From assembly GCA_052067355.1 (NCBI GenBank), contig JBQHQH010000003.1, positions 1-64,000 of the forward strand: a stretch of DNA of 64,000 bases. Direction: 5' to 3'. The notes under the pieces were generated by a model that was not told the DNA's origin, made no database searches, and saw nothing but the letters and a program-made list of their open reading frames with translations. A program made the position numbers and the translations under genes. Within the stretch, counting starts at the first letter, position 1. Each line of letters starts with the position of its first letter. Positions 35,778 to 44,638 of this stretch are shown here, one piece after another. The stretch comes from CABMKH01 sp040797625 (lineage in GTDB: Bacteria; Bacillota; Clostridia; Tissierellales; Tissierellaceae).

Positions 35778-36673
35778 TGGACTCTAATTATCTAGCTAGT
35801 ATAATAAACTCCACTATAAGATCTACTACGCCAGTTTTATTAGCTGCCCTTGGGTCAGCAATTTGCAGTCAAGTAGGAGTTTTTAATATTGCATTGGAAG
35901 GACAGATGTTGATTGCCTCCTTTGCTGCAATAGTTGTAAATTATTTGACTGGAAGTGTTGTTTTAGCTGTATTTGCAGGAATAATTTCGGGAGCTTTAAT
36001 TGGGACTATTGTAGCTGTTTTACAGGTTAAATATAATGCAGCGGATATGGTTATAGGTACTTCTATTAATCTTTTAGTAGGAGGATTGACAAGTATTTTA
36101 TTGTTCATAGTTTTAGGCGTAAAAGGAGGATTTAGCAGTCCAGAATTAATCTCTTTAAAAAAGATAAATTTACCAATTATAAAGGATATCCCATTTATAG
36201 GAAGAATATTTCAAAACTTGACTGTTTTAGACTATCTTTCTTATATAATAGCTATTTTGATATTCGTTTATTTATATAAAACCGTATCAGGATTTAGAGT
36301 GCTTTCAATCGGTATAAACAAAGAGGCGGCAGAAAGTCTAGGAATTAGAGCAATACGTACAAGAATGCGAGTTGTTATTCTTTCTGGTGTTTTATGTGGA
36401 CTAGGTGGTACTGTATTAAGTATGGGTCAAGTAACACTTTTTACGGAAAACATGACAGCGGGTCGTGGATTTATTGCTATGGCTGCTGCAAGTATGGGAC
36501 AGAATCATCCATTATATGTTATAATATCTAGCCTATTCTTTGGTGCGGCTCAGGCCCTAGGTGTAGCCATTCAAAATATCGTACCAAGTCAGTTAACAAT
36601 GGCTATACCATATATTGCGACAATTATAGCCCTTGCTGTCTTTAGTAGAAAAACTAAAAGGCCAAGAGCATAA
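35777..36673 (+). CDS. Nucleoside ABC importer permease 2 (YufQ-like)
   Basis: Second membrane subunit, 298 aa, with GVFNIALEGQMLIASF, SGVLCGLGGTVLSMGQ and a late GAAQALGVAIQ segment, typical of the YufQ partner. It forms a heterodimer with the preceding permease (family knowledge). Confidence 0.88.
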   Translation: MDSNYLASIINSTIRSTTPVLLAALGSAICSQVGVFNIALEGQMLIASFAAIVVNYLTGSVVLAVFAGIISGALIGTIVAVLQVKYNAADMVIGTSINLLVGGLTSILLFIVLGVKGGFSSPELISLKKINLPIIKDIPFIGRIFQNLTVLDYLSYIIAILIFVYLYKTVSGFRVLSIGINKEAAESLGIRAIRTRMRVVILSGVLCGLGGTVLSMGQVTLFTENMTAGRGFIAMAAASMGQNHPLYVIISSLFFGAAQALGVAIQNIVPSQLTMAIPYIATIIALAVFSRKTKRPRA

Positions 36674-36703
36674 AGACATTTAGATAAGAAGGGAGAAATA
36701 TTA

Positions 36704-37756
36704 ATGTTAAGAAATGATAAGGACTTAGCTTTTATGCTTAGATACGAGAATGTTGCTTGGTATGAAGATGGAATCGTTAAAATATTAGATAGGAGAATTT
36801 ATCCAACAAAGGTAGAGTTTGTAACTTGTAAAAAACATGAGGAAGTAGCTCAAGCCATTACAGATATGGTGACTCAAAGTGCAGGGCCCTATACAGCGGC
36901 AAGCATGGGTATGGCATTGGCAGCTTATGAAAGCAGAAATATGTCAAAGGATAAGATGTGGGAATATCTAGAGAAGGCTGCATATACATTGTCTCATGCT
37001 AGACCTACTACAGTAGAGAGAATGAGCCAAATAACAAATGGATGTTTGAAAATAGCTAAGGAAGCTATTGAAAAGGGTAAACCTATAGATGAAAGTATAT
37101 TCCTATATACAATAGAATCATTAAATCGTAGATACTCAACTATGGAAACAGTTGCAGAATATTTAGTTGATATGTTTCCAAGTAAAGGAAATATTATGAC
37201 TCAATGTTTTGGGGAAACTATTGTTGGTATGATGCTTAGAGTGGCTAAGAGAAGAAATAAAGATATAAAACTATTTGTTCCAGAAACAAGGCCATATTTC
37301 CAAGGGGCGAGACTTACAGCTAGTGTTGCTCATGACCAAGGTTTTGATACTACTGTAATTACAGATAATATGCCAAGTTTTGTTATGAAGACTAATAAGA
37401 TAGATTTGTTTACTTCAGCAGCTGATGTAATCTGCCTAGATGGACATATAACTAATAAAATAGGTACATATCAATTAGCTATTGTTGCTAAGTATCATAG
37501 TGTTCCATATTTTGTAACTGGTATTCCAGATAGAGGCCATGATACTGTTTCCACAGTTACTATAGAAGAGAGAGATCCTCAACTAGTATTAGAAGCAAGA
37601 GGAGTACAAAATACTTTAAAAGGTGTAAAGGGATACTATCCATCTTTTGATATTACTCCACCTCATTTGATAAGTGGTGTTGTCACTGATAAAGGAATAT
37701 ATTGTCCATATGACCTTCATAGGTATTTTGAGACAAAGGTTGAACAGTTCTATTAA
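36704..37756 (+). CDS. MtnA/eIF2B-alpha-like sugar 1-phosphate isomerase, copy 1
   Basis: Predicted to isomerise a ribose 1-phosphate (5-methylthio-, 5-deoxy- or plain ribose) to the ribulose 1-phosphate. 350 aa. Retained MtnA landmarks: catalytic Cys in MTQCFGET (Cys168; MtnA has THCNAG), PETRPYFQGARLTA, SAADVICLDGHITNKIGTY (Asp241 aligned with the Asp of MtnA GADRI), AKYHSVPYFV. The divergence around these motifs (QCFGET, LDGHIT) places it in a separate subfamily of MtnA. Only 23 nt separate it from the aldolase gene, the next expected step. A close paralogue lies at 40887. Confidence 0.75.
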   Translation: MLRNDKDLAFMLRYENVAWYEDGIVKILDRRIYPTKVEFVTCKKHEEVAQAITDMVTQSAGPYTAASMGMALAAYESRNMSKDKMWEYLEKAAYTLSHARPTTVERMSQITNGCLKIAKEAIEKGKPIDESIFLYTIESLNRRYSTMETVAEYLVDMFPSKGNIMTQCFGETIVGMMLRVAKRRNKDIKLFVPETRPYFQGARLTASVAHDQGFDTTVITDNMPSFVMKTNKIDLFTSAADVICLDGHITNKIGTYQLAIVAKYHSVPYFVTGIPDRGHDTVSTVTIEERDPQLVLEARGVQNTLKGVKGYYPSFDITPPHLISGVVTDKGIYCPYDLHRYFETKVEQFY

Positions 37757-37779
37757 ACTGAAAGGAAGGTGGATTTAAA

Positions 37780-38421
37780 ATGTTGATGTTAGAGGAAAGA
37801 GAATTAATAGTTAAACATGGTAAAAAACTTATTACTAACAATTTGACTACAGGTTCAGGTGGAAATATAAGTATATTTAATAGGGAGAAAGGCCTTGTAG
37901 CAGTTAGTCCTAGTGGATTAGACTATTTTGAAACAAGTATTGAAGATATTGTAATTGTAGATTTAGAGGGTAATATAGTGGAAGGTAATCTGAAGCCATC
38001 TAGTGAAACAGGTATGCATTTAATTTTCTATAAAAATAGAGAAGATGCAAATGCAATTGTTCATACGCATTCAAAATTTGCAACTGCAATTTCTTGTATG
38101 GGATGGAACTTGGAACCTGTACATTATCTTATAGGATTTGCAGGATATGATGTAAAATGTGCAAAATACGCTACTTATGGTTCTGAAGAGTTAGCTCAAA
38201 ATGCTTTAGATGCTATAGGCAATAGAAATGCAGTATTATTAGGTAATCATGGTCTTATAGCACTAGGTACAGATATTCAAAGGGCATTTTCAACAGCAGA
38301 ACATTTGGAATTTGTATCTGAGATATATTATTTAACAAAGACTTTAGGGCAACCTAATCTATTGTCAGAGGCACAGATGGATGAAGTCATGAAAAAGTTC
38401 AATACCTATAGATATAGATAA
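37780..38421 (+). CDS. Class II (FucA/AraD-like) aldolase
   Basis: Zinc-dependent aldolase of 213 aa, predicted to cleave the ribulose 1-phosphate made by the upstream isomerase into DHAP and a two-carbon aldehyde (acetaldehyde, methylthioacetaldehyde or glycolaldehyde). Motifs: TTGSGGNISIF, SPSGLDYF, PSSETGMHLIFY (catalytic Glu), IVHTHSKFATAIS (two His ligands), GNHGLIALG (third His). FucA, DrdA/Ald2 and RhaD share this fold; the genomic pairing with an MtnA-like isomerase argues for the DrdA/Ald2 role. Ends operon A at a strong terminator. Confidence 0.85.
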   Translation: MLMLEERELIVKHGKKLITNNLTTGSGGNISIFNREKGLVAVSPSGLDYFETSIEDIVIVDLEGNIVEGNLKPSSETGMHLIFYKNREDANAIVHTHSKFATAISCMGWNLEPVHYLIGFAGYDVKCAKYATYGSEELAQNALDAIGNRNAVLLGNHGLIALGTDIQRAFSTAEHLEFVSEIYYLTKTLGQPNLLSEAQMDEVMKKFNTYRYR

Positions 38422-38449
38422 TAGAGAAAACTCATCTTAAAAGAAATTT

Positions 38450-38487
38450 AAAACCCCTGCTGATGTTTATATCAGCAGGGGTTTTAT
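38450..38487 (+). terminator. Terminator of operon A
   Basis: Perfect 15-bp stem AAAACCCCTGCTGAT / ATCAGCAGGGGTTTT with a 6-nt loop. Confidence 0.9.
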
Positions 38488-38581
38488 GTGTTGGTTTATA
38501 ATCGTAATTCGCAGTTCACAATGTACAATTTAAATACCGTAAAGGGGAAAGTTTTACTCTAAAATAAATTTATAAAAAACG

Positions 38582-38655
38582 TTGTCTTTAAATTTATGTT
38601 GTGCTATAATAAAGGCACAATGATTACAAAAGTTCATTAAGTGAGCATATGTAAC
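38582..38655 (+). promoter_or_regulatory. Promoter B and TGAGCA element
   Basis: TTGTCT (38582-38587), 17-nt spacer, TATAAT (38605-38610), then 31 nt to TGAGCATATGTAAC (38642-38655). ATTACAAAA occurs 11 nt before the element here and at the same place in copy C. It drives the broken aldolase, NhaC-like, MtnA-like, MtnK-like and alcohol dehydrogenase genes. Confidence 0.75.
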
Positions 38656-38667
38656 AAAGAATAAAAG

Positions 38668-38840
38668 ATGAAGTATAAAATCATGGAACCATAGAAATAG
38701 TAATATTTATATTATTTAATGTTTGGGACGCTCGAGGGAATATAAATTTAAAATAGAAAAATAAAATTATATTTGAGGAAAACATTATCTTAAATAGGAA
38801 GATATATTGATAAGTAGGAGTTTTTAATATCGATGAAAGG
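38668..38840 (+). pseudogene. Probable remnant of a second SorC-type regulator, or 8-codon leader
   Basis: An ATG lies 26 nt from the start of the TGAGCA element, as in the other two copies. It encodes MKYKIMEP then stops, close in length and sequence to the eight codons MSKYDMEF of copy A. The following bases contain no ORF; a late IGRYIDK-like stretch faintly recalls GRYLDV near the end of the intact SorC protein. Either the ends of a deleted regulator gene or a short leader peptide. The rest of 38487-38840 is AT-rich with no gene. Confidence 0.4.
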
Positions 38841-39437
38841 ATGTTTGAATTGATCTTTGAGAAGGAAAGAAATCAAATTATAGAATATAGTAAAAAGTTA
38901 GTAACTAGTGATTTAACTAAGTGAACAGGTGGAAATATTAGTATTTTCTTTAGAAAAGAGAAACTCATGGCAATATTGTTGATGGAATTTAAAAAACAGT
39001 CAAGTGAGTATTCTATGCATAAGATATTTTATGAGAGGAGGGAAGATATAAATTCAGTAGTTCATGCCCATTCCGTCTATTCTACTATATTATCTTGCTT
39101 AAATTGGGAATTGCCAGCGGTTCATTATCTAGTAGCAATTTCTGGTGGTAAAAACGTAAGATGTGCAGATTATGCAACTTTTGGAACAAAAGAACTTGCA
39201 GAAAACGCATTTAAATCTATGGAAGATAGGATGGCTGTGTTTTTAGCAAATCATGGACTTTTAGTAGGTGGTAAAGACCTACCAAATGCCTTCAATAAGG
39301 TAGAAGAGATTGAATTTTGTGCAGAAATATACTATAGAGCCAAGTCAATAGGAGAACCAATAGTCCTTCCAGATGGAGAGATGAAAAAGATGTTGGGATT
39401 GTTTAAAAGTTATGGCCAAGTAAAGCAGAAGAAATAA
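38841..39437 (+). pseudogene. Broken class II aldolase, copy 2
   Basis: ATG at 38841 opens MFELIFEKERNQIIEYSKK, parallel to the start of the intact aldolase, but codon 28 is TGA (38922-38924), where the intact gene has a Gly of TTGSGGNIS. The same frame then reads TGGNISIF, loses about 45 codons covering the SPSGLDYF region, and resumes at SSEYSMHKIFY...VVHAHSVYS...ANHGLLVG to the stop at 39437. The zinc His and catalytic Glu are still present, but the nonsense codon and the deletion make a working aldolase unlikely. An internal ATG at 38967 leaves a 156-aa C-terminal ORF. Confidence 0.8.
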
Positions 39438-39457
39438 AAAACTCAGGAGGAATTGTG

Positions 39458-40756
39458 ATGAAAAAGAATAGCGGTTTTACTGGATTATTACCTTTAATAT
39501 TTTTCTTAGTTATTTACATGGGAACTGGTATATTGTCTGGAAATTTTAGCGGTATGCCTTTACTATTAGGTTTTATATTTGCAACTGGATTTTCTCTCTT
39601 ATTAAATAAACCAGGAGAAAAGATTTCACTAGATGATAAATTGGAAATATTCTCAAAAGCTGGTGGAGAGCCAACTATTATATTGATGGTTTTGATATTT
39701 ATGTTAGCAGGTGCATTTTACTCTATAGCTGATGCTATGGGAGCAGTTAGTTCCATAGTAAATTTAGGCTTAAGTGTATTGCCTACAAATGCATTATTAC
39801 CGGGAATATTTATAATAGGAGCAGTTCTATCATTTTCAATGGGGACTTCCATGGGAACTATTACAGCTCTTGGACCAATAGGTGTTGGTATTGCTGAACA
39901 AACTGGTATAAATATGGCATTGGTAATGGGAACAGTAGTAGGTAGTGCAATGTTTGGTGATAACTTGTCCTTTATTTCTGATACTACAATAGCAGCTATA
40001 AGGACTCAAGGTGTTGGGCCTAGAGATAAATTTAAAGCAAATTCTTTAATCGTACTTCCAGCAGTAATCTGTACTTTAGTAATTCTATCATTTTTATCAA
40101 CAGGAAATGCTGAAATTGGAACCTATGATTATGAATTAATTAGGATAGTTCCATATATTGTAGTCATAGTTACTGCGCTATTAGGATGGAATGTAATGAC
40201 AGTTTTAGGAGCAGGTATAGCAGTTGGTTCCATTATAGGTCTTGTTAAAGGAGATTATGGAGTTATTGAATTATTTGAATATCTACAAAGAGGTATGGGA
40301 TGGATGCAAGATCTAGCAATGATTGCCATAGTTGTAGGTGGAGTAGTCGGGCTTATGAACTATTATGGTGGTATTGACTATCTATTAGAAAAAGTGCAAT
40401 CTAGAATTAAGAGTAAAAAAGGTGCAGAATTTGGTATGGTAATATTAGTTAGTTTGCTAGATATAGCTACTACTAATAATACAATCTCCATAATAACAGC
40501 AGGGCCATTGGCAAAAGATATGGGAGATGAATACGGTATTGATCCAAAGAGGACAGCAGGTCTATTAGATATTTTCTCATCTGCTTTTCAAGGGCTAATA
40601 CCTTATGGTGGTCAATTGTTAGTAGCAGCTGGGATAGGAAAGGTATCTCCAGTTGAAATTGTACCATATTCATTATATTCATATTTTATGATATTATTTG
40701 GAGTACTGGCAATTATTACTGGAATTCCTAAATTTAAAGATAGTAAGGTAAAATAA
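39458..40756 (+). CDS. NhaC-family carrier, copy 1
   Basis: Polytopic membrane protein of 432 aa, about 12 helices, of the NhaC branch of the ion transporter superfamily. Signature LSFSMGTSMGTITALGPIGVGIAEQTG and GSAMFGDNLSFISDTTIAAIRTQG, repeated later as IATTNNTISIITAGPLAKDMG. NhaC-type proteins include Na+/H+ antiporters and amino acid carriers such as methionine (MetT) and malate-lactate transporters. Placement inside a methylthioribose/nucleoside island favours a substrate or product carrier over pH homeostasis (inference). ATG at 39458 with AGGAGG at 7 nt. Confidence 0.78.
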   Translation: MKKNSGFTGLLPLIFFLVIYMGTGILSGNFSGMPLLLGFIFATGFSLLLNKPGEKISLDDKLEIFSKAGGEPTIILMVLIFMLAGAFYSIADAMGAVSSIVNLGLSVLPTNALLPGIFIIGAVLSFSMGTSMGTITALGPIGVGIAEQTGINMALVMGTVVGSAMFGDNLSFISDTTIAAIRTQGVGPRDKFKANSLIVLPAVICTLVILSFLSTGNAEIGTYDYELIRIVPYIVVIVTALLGWNVMTVLGAGIAVGSIIGLVKGDYGVIELFEYLQRGMGWMQDLAMIAIVVGGVVGLMNYYGGIDYLLEKVQSRIKSKKGAEFGMVILVSLLDIATTNNTISIITAGPLAKDMGDEYGIDPKRTAGLLDIFSSAFQGLIPYGGQLLVAAGIGKVSPVEIVPYSLYSYFMILFGVLAIITGIPKFKDSKVK

Positions 40757-40806
40757 GAAAAGTTTTATTGAAGTATTAAAGATGACTTTTTTTCAAACTC
40801 ATCTAT

Positions 40807-40846
40807 GGAAAGTTCCTTATATGAAGAGATATAGATAGAACTTTCC
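40807..40846 (+). other. Hairpin between NhaC-like and MtnA-like genes
   Basis: Arms GGAAAGTTC and GAACTTTCC around a 22-nt AT-rich loop in the 130-nt gap. No T run follows, so a processing or stability hairpin is likelier than termination. Confidence 0.45.
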
Positions 40847-40886
40847 TATTGGTTATAACGAAACTTTATAGAAAGGTAGGAGATAT

Positions 40887-41939
40887 ATGGAACGTGCAGA
40901 TAAAGATCTAGCGTTTATGCTTAGATATGAAAATGTAGCTTGGTATGAAGATGGTAAGGTAAGAATATTAGATAGGAGAATCTATCCAACAGAAACTATA
41001 TTTGTCACATGTAGTACACATGAGGAAGTGGCAAAGGCGATCAAAGATATGGTAACACAAAGTGCAGGACCATATACAGCTGCAGGAATGGGTATGGCAT
41101 TAGCAGCTTATGAATGTAGAGATCTTTCAGAAGCAAAACAAAGAGAGTTTTTGAAAGATGCAGCTTATAGATTGGCAAATGCAAGACCTACAACAGCAAA
41201 TAGAATGACTCAAGTAGTTAATAGATGTTTAGATGTAGCTGATGAAGCTATGAAAAATGGTAAAAAGGTAGACGAAGCTATATTTAATCATACTGTCAAT
41301 TCCATGAATAAACGCTATTCAAGAATAGGACTTGTAGCAAAATATCTTGTAGATATGTTCCCAGACAATGGGAAGGTAATGACTCAATGTTTTGGTGAAA
41401 CTATAGTGGGTATGATGCTAAAGGAAGCTAAAAATAGAAATAAAAATATAAAGTTATTTTGTCCAGAAACTAGACCTTATTTACAAGGGGCAAGACTTAC
41501 AGCAAGTGTAGCACACGATCAGGGATTTGATACTACTGTAATTACTGACAATATGCCAGCTTTTACTATGCAGACTAAGGGTATAGATGTATTTACATCA
41601 GCAGCAGATTCCATATGTATGGATGGTCATATTGTAAACAAGATTGGGACTTTACAAATAGCAATAGTAGCCAAGTATTCTGGAGTACCATATTTTGTAA
41701 CTGGAATTCCAGATATGGATTATAAGACAATTTCACAGGTGAAGATTGAAGAAAGAGACCCACAACAAGTTCTTGAATTTAGAGGTATTAAGACTACAAT
41801 AGAAGGTGTAAAAGGATACTATCCATCTTTTGATATAACACCACCCCATTTAGTAAGTGGAGTTGTTACAGATAAGGGAATATTTGCACCATATGACTTA
41901 AATAGGTATTTTGATACAGATGTAGAAGATTATTATTAG
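40887..41939 (+). CDS. MtnA/eIF2B-alpha-like sugar 1-phosphate isomerase, copy 2
   Basis: 350 aa, collinear and highly similar to the copy at 36704 (shared DLAFMLRYENVAWYEDG, TQSAGPYTAA, MTQCFGETIVGMML, PETRPY.QGARLTASVAHDQGF, GVKGYYPSFDITPPHL). The predicted catalytic Cys and Asp (SAADSICMDGHIVNKIGT) are present. It lies directly before the MtnK-like kinase, whose product (5-methylthioribose or 5-deoxyribose 1-phosphate) is the expected substrate, so the two isomerases may serve different sugar phosphates: one from phosphorolysis, one from the kinase. Confidence 0.77.
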   Translation: MERADKDLAFMLRYENVAWYEDGKVRILDRRIYPTETIFVTCSTHEEVAKAIKDMVTQSAGPYTAAGMGMALAAYECRDLSEAKQREFLKDAAYRLANARPTTANRMTQVVNRCLDVADEAMKNGKKVDEAIFNHTVNSMNKRYSRIGLVAKYLVDMFPDNGKVMTQCFGETIVGMMLKEAKNRNKNIKLFCPETRPYLQGARLTASVAHDQGFDTTVITDNMPAFTMQTKGIDVFTSAADSICMDGHIVNKIGTLQIAIVAKYSGVPYFVTGIPDMDYKTISQVKIEERDPQQVLEFRGIKTTIEGVKGYYPSFDITPPHLVSGVVTDKGIFAPYDLNRYFDTDVEDYY

Positions 41940-41969
41940 GTAAATAATTAGTTTAAGGAGGCGACTGTT

Positions 41970-43178
41970 TTGCCTAAATTTGATTCACATTTTAAATTGA
42001 CAGAAAAAGATATTATCCCCTATGTTAGAGAAACTTTAGATATATTTCCTAAAGAAGCTAATTTAAAAGCAGAAGAGATAGGAGATGGAAATATAAACTA
42101 TGTATTTAGAGTATGGGATGAAGATACTAAGAAGTCAGTTGTAATTAAACAGGCAGACACTTTATTAAGGTCTTCAGGCAGACCTTTAGATGTAGATCGT
42201 AACAGAATAGAGGCAGAAGTGTTGATGTTGCAGTGGAAGTTATCATCAGGTTTAACTCCAGAAATCTACAATTATGATCCAATAATGTGTACAATAGCTA
42301 TGGAAGACATATCTGATCATGAAAATCTTAGATTAGCATTATTGGATAACAAGGTATTTCCATACTTTGCAGACCATATTAGTTCATTTATTGTAAATAC
42401 TTTGTTGCCTACTACAGATTTAGTTATGGATTCTGGGGATAAAAAGGATAAAGTAGCAAGATATATCAACAAAGACCTATGTAAAATTTCTGAAGATCTA
42501 GTATTTACAGAACCATATATAGACTATAAGGGTAGAAATATTGTGTTAGAGGAAAATATGGATTTTGTAACTAGGGAGATCTACAATGATAAAAAATTGG
42601 TATTGGAAGCAGGAAAACTAAAGAATAACTTTATGAACAATGCACAGGCACTTGTCCATGGGGATTTACACTCAGGTTCTATTTTCTTAAATGAGAAATC
42701 TACTAAGGTATTAGATCCAGAGTTTGCTTTTTATGGTCCTATAGGATATGACCTAGGTAATGTAGTAGGAAATCTGTTTTTTGCTTGGGCAAATGCATAT
42801 GTTACAAAGGATGCCGAAGAAGTAAAAGACTTTATTCAGTGGCTAGAAAAGACAATTGAGGATATTATAGACCTATTTAAAGAAAAGTTTATAGGACTCT
42901 ATAGAGAAGTTGTAACAGATGTAATGGCAAGAGAAGAAGACTATATGCATTGGTATCTAGATACAGTATTATCAGATACTGCTGGTTCTGCTGGTCTAGA
43001 GATTATAAGAAGAGTAGTAGGTGATTCCAAGGTAGTGGATATCACAAGTATAGAAGATATAGATGCCAGAATTAAGGCAGAGAGGATTCTCTTGTTAAGT
43101 GGAAAAGAGTTTATCAAGAACAGGGATAATATTAAATCAGGAATAGATTATACTAAGATATTTAAGTCTAATCTATAA
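41970..43178 (+). CDS. MtnK-like 5-methylthioribose / 5-deoxyribose kinase
   Basis: ATP-dependent sugar kinase of the APH/choline kinase fold, 402 aa, forming the 1-phosphate of 5-methylthioribose or 5-deoxyribose. Clear MtnK landmarks: EEIGDGNINYVFRV (ATP loop), VVIKQAD (Lys), MEDISDHENLR, VHGDLHSGSIFLNE (catalytic HxD) and LDPEFAFYGPIGYDLGN (metal-binding region). The start is TTG at 41970 with AAGGAGG at 8 nt; no nearby ATG is suitable. DrdK-type 5-deoxyribose kinases are MtnK paralogues, so the methylthio versus deoxy preference is open. Confidence 0.87.
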   Translation: MPKFDSHFKLTEKDIIPYVRETLDIFPKEANLKAEEIGDGNINYVFRVWDEDTKKSVVIKQADTLLRSSGRPLDVDRNRIEAEVLMLQWKLSSGLTPEIYNYDPIMCTIAMEDISDHENLRLALLDNKVFPYFADHISSFIVNTLLPTTDLVMDSGDKKDKVARYINKDLCKISEDLVFTEPYIDYKGRNIVLEENMDFVTREIYNDKKLVLEAGKLKNNFMNNAQALVHGDLHSGSIFLNEKSTKVLDPEFAFYGPIGYDLGNVVGNLFFAWANAYVTKDAEEVKDFIQWLEKTIEDIIDLFKEKFIGLYREVVTDVMAREEDYMHWYLDTVLSDTAGSAGLEIIRRVVGDSKVVDITSIEDIDARIKAERILLLSGKEFIKNRDNIKSGIDYTKIFKSNL

Positions 43179-43198
43179 AAGTTGAAAGGGGAATGAGA

Positions 43199-44362
43199 AT
43201 GAATAGCTTTTATTATTATAATCCTACCAAGTTAGTATTTGGTAAAGATTCTGTATCTAAAATTACAGAATATCTACCTGAAAATGTGAAGAAGTTACTT
43301 CTTCATTATGGAGGAGGTAGTATAAAAAGATCTGGATTATATGATCAAATAATGGATATTTTAAAGGATAAAGGTGTTGAAGTTATTGAACTCTCTGGTG
43401 TAACTCCAAATCCTAAGTTAAGTCTAGTTAGAGAAGGAGTACAGCTGTGTAAAAAAGAAGAGATAGATTTCATATTAGCAGTAGGTGGGGGAAGTGTAAT
43501 AGATTCCTCCAAGGCTATAGCGGCTGGAGTCTATTCTGAAAATGATGTGTGGGATCTATATGTTGAAGGAAAAGCGTTGACTAATGCTTTACCTATAGGG
43601 GTAGTACTTACTATACCTGCATCTGGAAGTGAAAGTAGCAATGCAACAATCATAAGTAATGAAGATATAAAACAAAAATTAGGGCTTGAAGATGATCTAC
43701 TAAGACCTAATTTTGCAATATTAAATCCAGAACTTACTTTGACATTGCCAGAAAGACAGACTTTTGCAGGAGTAGTGGATATTTTATCTCATGTAATGGA
43801 GAGATATTTTACAAATACAGAACATGTAGAGCTTACTGATAATCTATGTGAAGGAACTATGAGAGCTGTAATATCAAATGCATATAAATTGTTAGAAAAT
43901 CCTAATGACTATAATGCTAGGGCTGAGATAATGTTAAGTGGTACCATGGCCCATTCTGGAATTTTAGGATTAGGTAGAGAAGAGGATTGGGCAAGTCATA
44001 GAATCGGACATGAGATAACTGCTCTCTATGGAACTACCCATGGAATAACCTTATCTATAATTTTACCTGCATGGATGAAATATGTGTATAAGGAAAATAT
44101 AGATAGATTTGCTAGATTTGCTAAAAATGTATTTAGTGTTGATGATGAATCAAAGACAGATGAAGAGATAGCATTGATGGGAATAGAGTCTTTTGAAGAA
44201 TTTTTAAAAGATATTAAGGTTCCCATAAGATTAGGAGAAGAAGGCATTTCCTATGATGAATTTGAATTGATGGCTGAAAAATGTACAAAGGGTGGAACAG
44301 TAGGCAGGTTCGTAAAGATTTATAAAGAGGATGTTTTAAGGATACTTGAATTAGCAAAATAA
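43199..44362 (+). CDS. Iron-containing alcohol dehydrogenase in the salvage island
   Basis: 387 aa, group III metal-dependent dehydrogenase of the BdhA/YqhD type. AVGGGSVIDSSKAIAAG (cofactor), PASGSESSNATIIS, VDILSHVMERYF and HRIGHEITALYGTTHGITLSIILP supply the Asp/His metal ligands. Expected role here: NAD(P)H-dependent reduction of the aldehyde released by the aldolase (methylthioacetaldehyde, acetaldehyde or glycolaldehyde), as in DHAP-shunt clusters that carry an Adh. The ATG at 43193 is too close to AAAGGGG; 43199 is preferred. Last gene of operon B. Confidence 0.87.
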   Translation: MNSFYYYNPTKLVFGKDSVSKITEYLPENVKKLLLHYGGGSIKRSGLYDQIMDILKDKGVEVIELSGVTPNPKLSLVREGVQLCKKEEIDFILAVGGGSVIDSSKAIAAGVYSENDVWDLYVEGKALTNALPIGVVLTIPASGSESSNATIISNEDIKQKLGLEDDLLRPNFAILNPELTLTLPERQTFAGVVDILSHVMERYFTNTEHVELTDNLCEGTMRAVISNAYKLLENPNDYNARAEIMLSGTMAHSGILGLGREEDWASHRIGHEITALYGTTHGITLSIILPAWMKYVYKENIDRFARFAKNVFSVDDESKTDEEIALMGIESFEEFLKDIKVPIRLGEEGISYDEFELMAEKCTKGGTVGRFVKIYKEDVLRILELAK

Positions 44363-44380
44363 TATTACAGAAAAGATGAG

Positions 44381-44430
44381 GAGCTATCTTGATTGAGAAG
44401 TAAAATTTCATTATAAGATAGCTCTTTTTT
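44381..44430 (+). terminator. Terminator of operon B
   Basis: GAGCTATCTT / AAGATAGCTC stem with a nested GAAGT...ATTTC pair, followed by T6. Confidence 0.88.
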
Positions 44431-44551
44431 ATAGTGAATAGGAGAGTTCTCACTTTAAAAAATAAATTAATATAAACTTTTCTTATAATGAATTTGTCAT
44501 TTTATGAATTAAAAATGACTTATTTGAATAGAAAGATAATTCTCAAAAGTA

Positions 44552-44626
44552 TTGATTTCTATAGCACCCTATGCTATAATAAATTAACTTAAAATTACAA
44601 AACAACAATGATTGAGCATAAGTAAT
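44552..44626 (+). promoter_or_regulatory. Promoter C and TGAGCA element of the SorC regulator gene
   Basis: TTGATT (44552-44557), 17-nt spacer, TATAAT (44575-44580), then 32 nt to TGAGCATAAGTAAT (44613-44626), which abuts the GGGAGGA ribosome site. The upstream ATTAC (inside ATTACAAAA) and the element's GTAAT end form inverted arms. Position suggests autoregulation. Confidence 0.78.
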
Positions 44627-44638
44627 GGGAGGACTAAC

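Noticed and set aside
38922..38924. In-frame TGA in the second aldolase as a selenocysteine codon
   Set aside because: The paralogue has Gly, not Cys, at this place, no convincing SECIS-type hairpin directly follows, and the gene also lacks about 45 internal codons. A GGA-to-TGA nonsense mutation is simpler.
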